Shown: piece by piece, positions 11,437 through 30,485 of the stretch
How positions within the stretch are numbered: the stretch's first letter is position 1
Layout of the letters: every line of letters starts with the position of its first letter
NCBI GenBank assembly: GCA_000827265.1
Contig: KN834765.1
Span: forward strand, 141,590-205,589
Reading direction: 5' to 3'
Origin: Collybiopsis luxurians FD-317 M1
Taxonomy: Eukaryota > Basidiomycota > Agaricomycetes > Agaricales > Omphalotaceae
DNA: 64,000 nt
Notes under the pieces: model-generated
Databases searched by the model: none
Told to the model about the DNA's origin: nothing
The model's input: the letters and a program-made list of their open reading frames with translations, nothing else
Made by a program: the position numbers and the translations under genes

Positions 11437-14100
11437 TCAAAAAGAGCCGTCAATCTCTAGTTCTATCGCCAAGGCATTACTAGACAAACCTCTCCACCTA
11501 TTCCTCTTCATCGGCATGATCAGTGCAAAGGATACAGCTTGGATCTCGTCCAGTTCACCAGAAGGCGGAGGGCAAAATTCGAACTTTTCGAGTAAGCCGA
11601 ATACGAGTGCTTGAAGTTCCATGACACTATATTGGAGGAGATCCCGAAACTGCTTGTGCATAGAGTCTGAAAAGGTGACTTACGCGAATCGCCATCCGAT
11701 GCAAGCCCTTATTCCGGCACCTAGGAGACATTTCGTGGTGAATTATACACTGTTGATGGTTGTTGACTTTACTTACTGAAAGTCAATCTGCAAGAACCAT
11801 CAATGTCATTTGAGGGAGCCGGTATATATACTGTGTAAACTTACAGATTAGAATAGACACCCACTGTCGTCGCCGCCATCTTGAAAGATTCAAGGAATCG
11901 TTCCGGACGCCATTCTTCCGCGTCTTCACCCCAAATTTGAGGCAGCCTAGTATGACATGGAAGTGAGCTTCACAGATTGAGATCAGAACAAAACGTCCTT
12001 GCGTACTTGTTATACACGGCAATGTCAATAAGTATTCTTTGTCCCTTGCTCACTGGTATACGGGAAACTGGATCTCCCGAAACGCCAGCAACCGGAAACT
12101 CGAGAGGAATAACGTCGTCTGAATGGGCTTCACGGGTGATGTGAGGGACCTTTCAACAAATGTAAGCTGTCAGAGTATATGCGAACGGAAGACGGAGCTT
12201 ACAATAGGGAAACATCTCAAAGTTTCCTATGTACAGTGTATAAAGGGCATACATCAGTCACTGCGACTTGAAGAGAGTTTGAAGCGCAAACCTTAATAAC
12301 GGCATTGAGGTATGGCATAGAATCCAGATCTTGCACAGTAGGTTCGTTTGCTCCGATGAGCTCACGTAAGTCTTGGATTTCTTGATAGACTCGGGCCTGA
12401 ATCTTGGGATGCTTGGCTAATGAGTACAAAATCCACGTCTGAACGTATCATCAGTCCGGTATCTAAGGTCATTATCAGAAAAGCATCACCGTTGCGCTAG
12501 CGGTCGTCTCATGGCCTATACAGGTTGTTTAAAGAGTGAGAATTTGCTCAGAACTACGTCAACAAAACTCTTTACCTGCAACCAAGAAGGTGCTGAATCG
12601 ACAGCATGGGAGTCAAGCGCATATATCAATGATGCAGGCCACTTACGTGATTTGGGAAAGTACTTCATCCTCGTTCATCGACTTCTTCTCATCGACTTCT
12701 TGATTTGCGCGGACAAGAATGCTCAAAATGTCCTTGCCTTCTTCTTCCGGAATTTTTTCCTTAGTACCTTTCTCGAGAATAGGCTTGCCTATTTTCTTCG
12801 ACGCGGTCAAAAAACCCAGGAACCTTTTCTCCTCTTTGGTAGGGAAATTCAGAAGAAAATCAGCAATGGGCGTTGGAAGATCACGACGGAAAGACCGGTA
12901 AAGTAGCTGTAACTTTGGGAGATGAATGCGAGAGTCGACGCTAGATGGAATGTAAGATACAGAATGACGGAATATTTGGAAGTGCGGAAACATACAAGAG
13001 ATTCTCAAATATGTTTCCCAACTCCGTCTCTTTACCGTCTAACGATCCAAACTTGTAATTGAATGCACCTAGAATTCCCTCGATTTAGGATTATGTTAGT
13101 TAAATATAGCGAAATGAACTCGTACTTTCCCCTATGATGTCTAATGTCGTTTTCGGAAGCCAATGGCATACATTGACGACAAGTTCCCCGTCGGTAGCAT
13201 CGTCGAGTTGCTGCTGCCATTTTGAGGCCAGCTAGAACAAACTGTCATCCACCCGCACAAATGTAGAATTTGCGTTACGATTTACCTTCGCAGTCGATTG
13301 TTGAAATAACTCCAAGAATTGCCGTAGCTGCTTCGCAGAGAAAGCTGGGTTGAGAGCTTTCCTGTGCCGATTATGTACTTCGCCTGCCATACGCAGAATT
13401 CAGCAGGCCGCAACAGGCTATTAAGGAACTTGAAATGAACTTGCCTTCAGCATTTATGATGCCACATCCATTCAAGAAGCGTGAAGACTGAGTCACGTCT
13501 TGGGGCTTGGGGAATCGATAGCTTCAAAGGAGTACTAGATTCAGATAGACAGATCGCCAACACGTGTGTTGAGAAAACCTACCCGCTAGTATGAAGAATA
13601 TATTGCAAAGCTCGGGAATGACCTAAGTATATTCCTGGATGGGAAATTGACGAATGATTTACCTCCCGGATCAGCTACCATTAGCAGATCTTCCTAGTTG
13701 GAGGGTTGGTTACGGTGTATGACAACGGTATAGATGGATACTTACGGAAAAATATGTACTGGCTCGAAAAGCAGTTCCATACTCTTTGAACCACTTGGAC
13801 TCGAGTTGGTAAGCTTCCTGAAAGGAAAATGTGATAGATAACGGGTTGAGAAGGGGGGATTGGAGACAGACCTCTTGTAGCATCAATTCATACTCAGCTC
13901 CTATAATACAAACGGTCGGTGATGCTATTCGCACACATTATAAATGACAAAAACGAACCCATGAAGAACGACGTTTTGGGAGGTCCCCTGAGATACTTGA
14001 GCGACTTTCGATTATGTCGATATAGTATACCACAGTAAAGAACATAGGTGACAGGTATCAACATGAGTGCAAGGGCGGCCTTGGCAACAAAGATGGACAT
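11437..14100 (-). CDS. Cytochrome P450 monooxygenase
   Basis: Membrane-anchored haem-thiolate oxidase. The start at 14100, MSIFVAKAALALMLIPVTY, gives an N-terminal membrane anchor followed by the proline-rich hinge YLRGPP. The I-helix oxygen-binding motif is GHETTASATV near 12500. The K-helix ExxR motif is ETLRCFP near 12205. A PERF-type block, EEWRPERFLESF, lies near 11900. The haem loop GAGIRACIGWRFA near 11695 supplies the cysteine ligand. The last exon reads MELQALVFGLLEKFEF and ends at 11437. There are about a dozen introns. All the diagnostic motifs are intact, so the enzyme should be active. I cannot place it in a CYP family from memory. Its neighbours (the hydrolase pair and a DUF6699-type protein) do not amount to a recognisable biosynthetic cluster. 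Confidence 0.9.
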
Positions 14101-14832
14101 TTCGTAGACTGCAGATTGAGGACATGGAAAGTGTACGCAGCATTTAAGTACGTTGTCGCCGGAGGAATAGAGCAGAAGTTAGTATGATAAGCTCGGGATT
14201 CAGGGGGCCGATAAATAAGCTGTCGCACGTAAAAACAAAAGTGCAAGTCTGCGGAAAGCATATGTGTGAAATACTTAAAGGGTATCGGACCCGATGACAT
14301 TGATAATTGACTAAACTTGGACTAAACGGGAAAGTGGGAGTAGTTAGCGCTGAAATTGTTAAGCGCCTGAAATTGATTGGCTAACCGCCCATCAGAAGTG
14401 AACAGGTGCAAATTATCTAATCTAATGGTCCGTTGTTGATCCTGAACTCTGCTTAGTACGCCCACTCAAACAACAGCGATATACGCCTCTGGCCTCGCTG
14501 GCAATAATTTGAGCCCAATTTTTGCTGTATCGATCCATCTTTTTATCTTCTCCATTCTTTTCGCATGTCAGTCCCAGAAGTTCTTGTTTTGGTAAAGCGC
14601 CCGTGAAGCGCCTTCAAAGGTATGTCCAGCTTGCAGTTTTCGATTTTGAAAAAAGAATATATCATCTCATTGTTAAGTGTATATAGACACTGTGTTCAGG
14701 CTATTGTTACAGACATGAATCGAATGGCATAGTAGTAGAAAGTAAAATCAAGCAACTGTGGCTCGTGGGTAAGTTGACCTCCTCACTAAACACTGAAAAA
14801 ATTCGAACATTCATAGCTCACCTGTCCAAATT
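14101..14832. other. Intergenic spacer upstream of P450
   Basis: No gene was seen. It should contain the P450 promoter (near 14100-14350) and the 3' region of the DUF6699-type gene. Confidence 0.5.
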
Positions 14833-15965
14833 TCAGTTAAAATGCATTCGCCAAACCTCTTCTCCAATCATTCTTTCCGGTATTGACCGCGACAGCCCGA
14901 TAAAATTTGTCTCGCCCTCTAGTAGATCAACACGTCTCCGGTTTCGGTCTGGCCGTCCCTCTACCGCCGCTCCCCTTCCTCCAATGCAAAGAGACCGACA
15001 TTCCCTATTCAGCGGCAATTGTAGTGTCTGGCAGATTGCGCAGAGAACATCCGCTATCGTCACATATCCATCATTCGCACCCATCCCGCCATGTACCGTT
15101 ATTGACCATGGTAATGCTGGATGTACAAGATTTATTGACGGCACTCCTGGACTGGTCGCCGGCTGGCTCAATACTGCTCTTGCCATCCGCTGGATTGTCG
15201 CTACTGACAACGTCGATACATCCATGGCCATCAGCCCCAGGTCCATCGGACATGTCGGGCATTTCAGTGCCCCATGTAACGCTACTTCCTGTCGACTATC
15301 GCTCGTGTTTTGTGTTGGCAACGGTGTCGTTCTCGTCACTCTCGTCAATCGCGAGCTCGGGTTTCTGGGGGCTTCATATCGGACCTCTGGTACCCTCTGA
15401 CTAATCCATTCATTCGCGGTTCCGGAGTTAGTTCTCATACTCGATGCCGTAACTGAGCGCACAGACCACCCAGATCGAGAATGCCCCGAATCCGCCTCTC
15501 GTTGTGAGCTCGACATTCCTTCGCGTAAAGTTGGCATTATCGACGGATATGGCCTTTGGGGTGGATAGGTGGACGGATATGGCATATTATGTTGCAGATC
15601 CAGTTGTTGTGTACGGGGTGACGGTGACGGCGCATGAGGGATTGCTGGTGTGGAATGTCTACGAGACATGTTACGATGAGGATACATGGTACGTGGCTTT
15701 ATTTCTTCCATTGGGTCCATCAGTCTCAACAACTTCTCCTCATCAGCCAGCTCACTTACCTCGATCTCCAATGGACGCAACGACCACGACGAGGCTTTGA
15801 CTTGAAACGAATACCGTTCCTTCAGATCACTTCTGGTTTGGGCTCTGGTTGAGTGTGCAAGGGGCTCTGGGTTGTAATTCGGATGAGATGCAGCCGTTTG
15901 TGAGGGGAGGAAAGGATGGTTCTGGTCAAAGTGGGCTGGGGGTTTTGACTTCTCACCCAGCTATA
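14833..15965 (-). CDS. DUF6699-type protein, N-terminus unresolved
   Basis: The C-terminal half carries features I associate with DUF6699, a domain of unknown function abundant in mushrooms: INLVHPALPWSITVHGG, then VTIADVLCAICQTLQLPLN, and RRVDLLEGETNFIGLSRSI near the end. The N-terminal part is Pro/Ser/Arg-rich and probably disordered. The frame stays open without ATG up to about 15965, where a stop (TAG) forms part of a possible splice acceptor. An internal GTAAGT at about 15761 could be an intron donor. The start could therefore be an upstream exon, or the internal MSRRHSTPAIPHAP (about 15668). The role is unknown. Confidence 0.65.
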
Positions 15966-17397
15966 TTCATATATTGAATGTATGTATCTTCACGTGCGTC
16001 ATGCATCGCTCTCGCTTGCTCATCGCATTCACGATGCCGCTTGAATTGTGCACTTGTCCAAAGCTCGAGTGATGATTCCGATTCATTTGAGCTTCAGTCT
16101 AGTCTTCTAAGCTCGTTGGGTATCGGCTGCTTCGCGAGAACACTTGGTAACGCAATCGGAATTACAATGTCCAATTCCGAACCGGGATGATTGCCTCCGG
16201 ACCTGGCGTCTGGCGACCGGCTCGCTGTGCTCAATGTTGTCGCTGATTCCTCTGCTGCTGGATACAACACGACATAAGCTATACATGAAGACTACTCTCC
16301 TTCGGCATGCTCTCGCGTCCTTCTTTGCTTTTCGAAAGTGCTCTTGCTGGGTACCGTCACTGGACTTCCACTGGAAGGGCCGTCGAGCCTGATCCGACTC
16401 CGGACTTCGTTCACCCTGCATAGCTTTATTCGGAGATATGATTCCGTGACTTAGGCTTAAAAAAAAACTCTTTAACAGCATTACTTTTTATGTCAAACGG
16501 ATATGTGTTTGATTGTTAGACGTTTGTTGGATTGGTAGCGTGGGCTCGTTCCGATGTTCATGCCTCGTATGCCCTTGTTCCCTTTCCAGCAGCAATTTAT
16601 CTATCCAAGGAAGATGGAGCGGGATCGATAATTAATCACTTACTCTTTTTAATGGTACACTCTGGTATATGTCCGGGTAGGTTCCATTCCACTTTGTTGG
16701 TGTGAATTCAGATGACTTTTCTCTTCTTCTAGTGCCCGAGTTGTCGCTGTATCTTGAAGCAGCGGGACAGCGGCAGTTTGTCAATGGGTTTTGGGGTTGT
16801 TGTACTCAATACTTACGAAGAGTCACCTAGTGACTCAGCGTATGTTTTTTGACCTTTCTTACGAATATAGCAATGTGAAGGTGTAAAGGATGATTCATCA
16901 CGATACTTTCTCGAAAAGAGCTCACAAAAGATCAGCGGTATTTGGGCAGTCCGCTTGACGCTCTGTTTTGAAGGCTTTGTTCTAGGGCATCTCCCGAAAA
17001 GATGTCAAGTAATTCTCAAAATAGGATGGCAAATTCTGAGACGTCCTCAGAAATTACAAGGGCCATACCCAATCATCAGTGCCCTGAGGGAAGTTGATTC
17101 CCCGGTATATTTCACGCTGATGATTATCTGGCGCAATCTTCAGTGCCATCCAGAGTGTTCCTTGCCACCTCCCAGGGCACATAGTACATTAGCAAGTCCG
17201 AATCATGCGAAACTCCTTGAACTTCGCGAACCTGGCGCCACACAGCGCCAATCAAGCTAAATTTGAGATGACAAGTACATAGGCCTTGTGTAGCAGTGTT
17301 CATACACAATATAGGTACCTTTATGTAGCTAGTTACAAGCGGATATGAGATCAGAGTCAAGGTGTTTCGAAACAATCTAAAATAGTGGCAATGAGCA
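15966..17397. other. Gene-poor stretch
   Basis: No recognisable product was found on either strand. The 124-residue minus frame at 16107-16481 has no family features or clear splice partners. Part of 15966-16160 may hold 5' exons or leader of the DUF6699-type gene. Confidence 0.45.
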
Positions 17398-18010
17398 CTA
17401 AGTACTAGAAATAACTAGACTAACACAAAATATCATTCCTTCCAGATGATGCGGTTCGGGATGTCCTTCTCGACCTGAATCATCAAAGACTCGCGCCAGG
17501 CCAGAGTGGGATCTCTGAGCTGGGGAAGCGGATGAAGGAGCTTTGAAGGAAGATGAATTTAAACCTAATAAGGATTGCCCTGAGTACACTGAGCCCCACC
17601 GGAGTAAAGGTTAAAAAGGTATGTATACCCAAAATCGGTCTTCGGTATTTCTTCGATGAAGGCCTCGTCTCCCTTATTCTCCGCGATGATGAGCATCGTC
17701 GCATAATCATCCTTTCCTCCGCTCCTCCCTTTCACAGCCTTCCTCTGTTTAGTATGCTCTTCCAAGATTGCTGATCCAGCATCACTGGCGATAGCCATCA
17801 GCCACATTTGTATCGTGGATAAGCACAGTGGTAGCACTTATCAGCGAAAATCTCGACCTGGTCTCTTTGTGCTTGCGAGGATGGAGGCGGATGATCATAC
17901 CTAGCTTGTCGATGTTTGAAGGCTTTGTTGGAAGTTGGAGGGCTGATACGATGGCGCACGTTAGGGAACCGTCGAAGCTTGGATTCGATTGATCCGTTGA
18001 TAAGACTCAT
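17398..18010 (-). CDS. Doubtful small gene or gene remnant
   Basis: Three minus-strand open pieces follow one another. One starts MSLINGSIESKLRRFPNVRH at 18010. The second contains KDDYATMLIIAENKGDEAF near 17690. The third ends in VSLVISST at 17398. Composition in the middle piece looks coding-like, and GT/AG pairs can be found, but I could not build one convincing frame across all of them. I recognise no domain. It may be a decayed gene or an orphan. Confidence 0.25.
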
Positions 18011-19179
18011 TTTTTCGTTATAGAGCTTGTAAGCGACCTTGTGGTTTAGCCAGTCTTGTTTTGTTTAAAGGTCAACGGGTAGTTACTTTAAAAAAATAGC
18101 TGGATAAAAGATGGCGCTGGCTTACTTTGGCATTCTCTACTCTGAAAGGTCAGATAAATATTTATTAGATGCACGTCACAAACAGCCAATTCGTCAACGC
18201 ATCAACACGTGTACAGTAACGTGCCAACCTGTAGAGTAGAGATCTAAAATCCGACCTTACTTGCAGTGAGCACAGTTTTGCAAATTTTTCCAATTCTTGC
18301 ATTCGCTGTTGTTGCATACTCGGAGTGGTAGAGATTTAACAGGACGGCCTCCCATTCGCTCTCAGTGCGTCGTTCTCGTCTGCAAATACTATATACTCGT
18401 ACAGCAGTTGATCTTGTAGAGAAAAGAAAGAAATGCTTACTTTGTTGAGGAGGTAGCGAAGATGTTTGATCGGCCCGCCAATCAGGAACAAACAGGCGTC
18501 GGCGTTTTCCGGCGCGTATTTGGTCGTGCGACTGGGTTTAAGTATTTAGAGCTTTTAGCTTGAGGCAAGGCGATAACTCTGGGAACTCTGTGGGGTGGTC
18601 GTATGGGAACCATTGCTGGGAAGCATTCCTAGCGGCCCCGTGTACATCTAATTATCTATCATCATCATGCAAGTGTGTCTGCTCGAGTCGTACCCCAAAA
18701 TAGAGACTTGGGCTTGGCCAATTGAGGGGAGAGGGAATTTGCGGGTACCACGGCGCTTGGTCAGCAGGATGTTGGAAGTATCGTTGGCTAGCATTATTTC
18801 GTATCTGCCACTTTGTATGCTCGAAAGCTCTTTTACGAGTTCAACGAGCTACAATTTACGCAGCAACTCCCTGAAGGTCTATTGAGCTGTAATCTTGTTT
18901 ACGGAACAATGGAAGATAAACAGGCATAAACTAATTCAACAAAAAACAATGAGAATGTCTCGTTCGAGTACAATGAACAATTGCTTTGACCTTCCTTTTT
19001 ATATTTATTTGGCCATGTTTGGCTGTGACCTTGAATTTGACGGGAGCGTGTTGGATACCACGAGCCCGTTTACCTTGTTTCTCCCCTCAATCTACTCGTG
19101 CTTATCTCGCTTTACAAACGTGTTTTCAATTTTAGGTGCTGCTGCCTGAAGGAATACTAGTAGCAGTATCCGAAGGTCT
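18011..19179. other. Gene-poor stretch upstream of SUN gene
   Basis: No supported gene. Short frames at 18667-18885 and 18895-19149 show no domain. The last few hundred bases should include the SUN gene promoter. Confidence 0.45.
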
Positions 19180-22073
19180 ATGTCATTCGCAGGAACACCT
19201 CTAGGTCAAGGTAGACGTCTTGATCATCAAACTTTCCTCGGTAAAGCCCCGTCGAACGGGAACAAGCCAATAGCTCAGAGAATTATCCCAACTTCTTACG
19301 CCTACGGGTGAGCAAACGCCACGAAAAATTTCTATTCTTGTTAATCTAGTTTCAGTGCGCCAGCCTTGGGCTCTCGATCTCCACCAAAAGCATCCTCTTC
19401 ACGTGAACGCATCGATACTACAACCGATCACAGCGACAACGACTCTGCTTTGACTAGGTTTGCCAAAGCAAAACAACAAACTTCCTCTGACTTGAACCCC
19501 GAAAAGTGGAGTGTACGCGACACCACTGTCAACGCTGCAGGCGCTATATATCAAGCCGCTCTTGCTGGAACTGAAATGTCTAACCCCAACAATTCTTGGG
19601 CCTCTGGCTCACGTACAACTACCAACGTACCTCGAAGTACTTCTGTCGAGTACGAATCCCAATCTCAATCCACAAATACCCGACGTCTAGGTGCTCCTCC
19701 AAGCCGCCTTGGTCGTTCCAAGCCTCTGTCCAAGAACAGTTCTTCGAGGAGTATTGTTCCCGATTCGGAAGGAGAAAGCCAGGGTCAGCTGAACGGACGA
19801 GAGAAAAGTCCATTTGAACAGTTGACAAGTCTCGCCCAAACTGCAATACAAAAGACATCGTACTTTGTGCGGGAGCGGGAACGAGATACAGAACCAAATG
19901 GAAGCTACGACTATTCTGCAGAGGATAGGGAGTACCAACAATACGAGAAGGATAATGCTTCAGCGAAACGAGCCGGCATAACACACCGAAAGAACCGAAT
20001 ATCCACCGACAACAAGGCATACAAACCAACTCAGGAAGAATTAGAAGAGTCGTCAGATGATGATGTGTCCGACGACGGCCGAAGGAGACGGAAGAAGAAG
20101 AGCGGGCCTTCTGGAGGACCTTTAACGACTTTGCCCAAAGTCGGCCCAGAAAAGCGTAGAAAGAAGGCAAAGAAGGGTGCAAAAGGTACGGGTGGAGCAG
20201 AAGAGGAGGAAGAAGAGGAAGAATCTGATAAAGAAGTGGTGCGTTTTTCCTCCCGATCTATCTTTTCATTCATATTCATTTATACACCCCTCAGAATGCT
20301 TCGGCTGCACAACGTGCTTCGGTGACCCGCAACTCTTTACCCCCACCACCTCGACGATCCCAGTCACGGCAGCGTTCACTTGATCCCAATGCTACCCACG
20401 ATTCCCTCGACAATTCTCATAGCATTAACCTTGATGCCATACCAGAAGATCCTGAGGCACAGGCCGTGGATGACTCGTTCTCTTACGACGAAGGTTCCTT
20501 ATCATCCATGCGAACATCTCGCGATGGCATAGGCGCAAAATTAGGCTCCCTAGTCTTCTCATTATTCCGACTCTTCTGGTCAGGCGTAGCTTCCTTACTC
20601 TATAATGCCGGAAGAGCAGCAGGCGCTGTAATCAACCTGCCCCTTCGAATATCGCAGAAGCTCCCCCTTGGCCTTATTGCATATTTCGCCGTCGCAGCGG
20701 CGGTCGTCTTTGGAGCGTGGACATTCCGGGATCCGCTGGTCGGCATAGCACCGCGGTGGCCTTCGTCGCCAAAGTATACCTCTCCCGGTGTTCCAGTGGA
20801 AAATGCAGCCGAACTCAATGCCCGGTTACAGGCTATTGAGTCTGCGCTGTCGACATTGATGCTAGAGAATGAACAAACCAGGATCCGGACATCTGCGGGA
20901 GAGCAGGGACGCATCGAGCTCGTTGGCAGGCTGGGAACTTTGGAGGGGACGGTTAAGCAAGGGAGTGAAAGGGTGAGCAGGGTGGAGTCGAGCTTGAACC
21001 AGAAGACGGATAGGGAGAGGCAGGTCTTGGTTGATGTTCAGAAGGAGATGGAGTCACTCAAAGGCATGGTGGGTGTCCTCCAGTCGCGACCCGTTCCTAC
21101 TGCTGTCGAAGTTGGTCCTGGTAATGACGAGGAAGCTCGGGCCAAGTTAACTGCGCTGGAAGAACGCCTAGGGTCCGTGGAAGGAGGCGTGAAAGAGGCT
21201 CTAGACCTGGGCAAGAGTGCGGTCAAGACTGGAGAAAACTCGGGCTGGTGGAACAAGGTCACGGCTGGAAAGAAAGGACTCACTATCAAGTCGAGTGACG
21301 GTCAAGATGTCACATCTCTTATTACTCATCTCGTCGACGATGCCGTTTCATTATACCGCAAAGACGGTATAGCTCGTCCTGATTTTGCCTTACATTCTGG
21401 CGGAGCCAGGGTCATTCCCTCTCTCACCAGCGACACGTATGAAATCCGACCGCCTAACCTCCGCGCGCAACTGCTTGGGATGGTCACTGGTGTAGGCTAT
21501 GCCGTTGGCCGTCCGCCCGTCTATGTGCTAAATCCTGATATCACGAATGGGTATTGTTGGCCTTTTGCTGGAACAGAAGGTCAACTGGGTGTGGCGCTCG
21601 CAGCGCCTACATTCATCGAGGACATCACAATCGACCATATTGCCAAAGAGATAGCTTACGACATACGAAGTGCTCCTCGGCAGATGGAGGTGTGGGGCAT
21701 GGTTGAAGGTAGAGATAATATCGCCAGGGTGAAGGAATGGGATCAGGAGAGGGAAAGGTTACGTTCGGAGGCGCGTGAACGAGGTGAAGAAGTTCCAGAG
21801 GAAGAGTATCCACAAACTCTGCCCAAGAATCCACGGTACATCCGCCTCGCGTCGTTCGTATACAACATTTATTCGCCGCAGAACGTTCAGACTTTCCCTG
21901 TGCGGCCCGAGATCAAGGAGTTGGGTATTGATTTTGGAATTGTGGCGTTGATTGTGAGAAGTAATTGGGGGATGGATGACTATACGTGTCTGTATAGGAT
22001 GAGAGTGCACGGACAGAGGATGGGGGAGAAGCCTCTGCCGTATCCGGAGGAGATGGCCGTCCCGATTCCTTGA
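19180..22073 (+). CDS. SAD1: SUN-domain inner nuclear membrane protein (Sad1-like)
   Basis: Family members sit in the inner nuclear membrane and form the LINC bridge with KASH proteins, anchoring the spindle pole body in fungi. Three exons are read: MSFAGTPLGQGRRLDHQ from 19180; about 19353-20237, ending in an acidic EEEEEEEESDKEV stretch; and about 20296-22073. Residue order is: a disordered Ser/Arg-rich nucleoplasmic part; a membrane segment (LGLIAYFAVAAAVVFGAW, about 20670); a luminal coiled coil (20800-21200); then the SUN domain from DFALHSGGARVIPSLTSDTY to the end. Hallmarks include LNPDITNGYCWPFAGTEGQ, with the disulfide cysteine, and FGIVALIVRSNWGMDDYTCL. Total is about 930 residues. 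The identification is strong. Confidence 0.92.
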
Positions 22074-22572
22074 ATTGAGGACTATAGATGGACAGGGATG
22101 GGTGTAGTATCAATCTAATCTAATGAAATGTAACGACCAATTTTGTCTCTCTCTCCTTTTCTCCCTTACCGCTTTCTTTATTGCTTTTATTTCCCTTGTT
22201 TTTATTTTTTCCCCTTTTCTCTCTTTCTGCTACTTATAATCTGCTGCACTTAAGCACTTCCAGTCACTTATTTGAGATTTATTGTGCCGAATTGAATGTC
22301 ACTCGCTTGCTACCTATCAAATTCTAGTTTTGGTTTTCTGAAATTATCAACTCGTCATTTGCACTGACTAATTCTCGGGCGAACCCTCTACGCGTACAGG
22401 ACGCGTATACTGCGAACTATGTTGTGTATGCACGGCCCCGAATCCGAATAATCATTGAGTCAATTGATAGATTCACCAAAAATTAATCCCAGGGTTTGAG
22501 TTCGAATACAGATAACTTAGCAAGTCTATATAATTAAGCTGTACTTAAGCCTCCTTTCCTTACAAACCCATT
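22074..22572. other. Spacer between SUN and ABC transporter genes
   Basis: It starts with a long pyrimidine-rich tract (22140-22235), common just upstream of fungal start sites or at 3' ends. No gene was seen. The transporter promoter should be in the last few hundred bases. Confidence 0.5.
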
Positions 22573-29113
<6,541 letters not shown>

Positions 29114-29339
29114 TAGATAGAAAATGATTCAATATATCTAATCAATATTTGAATAGACGCGTCGGTAACGCGTCGCGTTACGTGATCTTGTTCCGTGTAA
29201 TTTTTGACGTCATGTCTTGCGACTCCAATGTCTGTAAATGGATCCGCGAATGAAGTCACTTGGCTTGCAAAGAATGTCTTTAAAAGGCCGGGACACAGTT
29301 TCCTTTTAATTTTTACCTTTTACCACCATCAACAACAAA

Positions 29340-30100
29340 ATGACTACCGCTCTTGCTTCAAGTTCTCGCCTCATTTTACGAGCTGCGGCTCGTCCTTCTA
29401 CATCCCGCGCTGCTGGTGCAAGGTACGAGCTCTTTCTACTTGAGAATGAACGTCTTTTTGACTTCCTATGCAGATTTTACACTAGGTGTGTCAGGCAGGA
29501 TCATCCTAGCTAGATTCCCTCTAATCTGACTTGGAATTCAGCACGATGCACGACAATGATCCAGAGGTAGGCAGACTTTGACGCTTCACCGGATATCATT
29601 CATATGTGCTTCCTGTAGGTTTTGGACAAGGAAAAGAAACGCAATCTCTCCAAGACCCAGCATATCACTTCAACACCCCATGATCACTCACCGGGGTGGA
29701 ATGAATCTCTCGCGTCCGCTTCCGAGGCTCATGTGAAGGTCAGGCTTCCTCTATTCAAATATTAATGAATACCTATCTTACTGCTGCAAATAGGCCGATC
29801 GCTCGACAGCGTCGCCTCAAGAGCTTGCGGAAAAGACCATCAAATATGTGCACAATCGTCATTCTGCAGAGAACGATGTTCAGCCGACGGAAGCTTTGTA
29901 TTCACGAGAGGAGATTGGAGGACCGTTGGGAAAAGCCAAAGGTGGCGAAGAGGTAGTCGAGCAGACTGTTGAAAAGTCCACCACTAAAGTATTTGTTCCA
30001 ACTGATAGTGAGGCAAGCGTGAGTGGTTGTTTTGGTACAAGATCTGCCGCGGTGACTAATTGCAATCTCGCAGGTCAAGGCCGATCGACAAGAAATCTGA
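29340..30100 (+). CDS. Small predicted mitochondrial protein of unknown function
   Basis: The start MTTALASSSRLILRAAARPS at 29340 looks like a mitochondrial presequence: Arg, Ser and Ala, with no acid residues. Splicing gives ...AGARFYTSTMHDNDPE, then VLDKEKKRNLSKTQHITS, then HDHSPGWNESLASASEAHVK, then ADRSTASPQELAEKTIKYV. After the intron at the GTGAGT following SEAS, a tiny last exon reads VKADRQEI and stops at 30098-30100. Length is about 150 residues. The PGWNE...SASEA.VKADRS block is, to my recollection, conserved among uncharacterised fungal proteins. Reading through the last intron instead would give a longer Lys/Arg-rich end, which I consider unlikely. Confidence 0.65.
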
Positions 30101-30485
30101 ATGAAGGAGAAGTAGTTCAAAGTTGTACCTTAGAGCAGCGTTCGAAGCCTATTCAAGTGTATATTATAGAAAGTTTTGATCAACGGCGAAAAGCGAAAAG
30201 CGAAAAGCGAGTGAAAAGAAAACAGTAATGACCGAGACGTAAGCGAAGCTGTCAGATGCTTCGGTATTTTTTCCATCCACCACTACGACTACTACAGCTA
30301 CAACCACTACAGTTCAATTTCAACGAGCTCGGATAATAAACCAGCTACGCGAGTCCTCTTTGAATATGCCTATGTACTTTCGTGTTTTTACCCTGGTCTC
30401 TGCACCGTCAACGAATCGGGATTCACTTTATAATTGACGGCTGTCCAGTCCCCCGAGTTGACCTCTGCTCTCTTCATTCCTAAGT
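30101..30485. other. Intergenic spacer with short tandem repeats
   Basis: It holds a GCGAAAA heptamer repeated about 3.5 times at 30186-30210 and an imperfect ACTAC/ACCACTAC triplet-rich tract at 30278-30312. No gene was seen. Confidence 0.55.
30186..30210. repeat. GCGAAAA short tandem repeat
   Basis: Three full GCGAAAA units and a partial one are read directly in the sequence, just after the small mitochondrial-like gene. Confidence 0.8.

Noticed and set aside
14765..15400. 211-residue plus-strand frame
   Set aside because: It overlaps the DUF6699-type domain on the minus strand, which has family motifs; this frame has none.
7107..15965. Secondary-metabolite gene cluster (hydrolases, P450, DUF6699-type protein)
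   Set aside because: No backbone enzyme (polyketide synthase, peptide synthetase, terpene synthase) or pathway regulator is present, and the spacers are long. Co-location alone is not enough.
16107..16481. 124-residue minus-strand frame as a gene
   Set aside because: No domain, irregular Arg/Ser-rich composition, and no convincing start or splice context.
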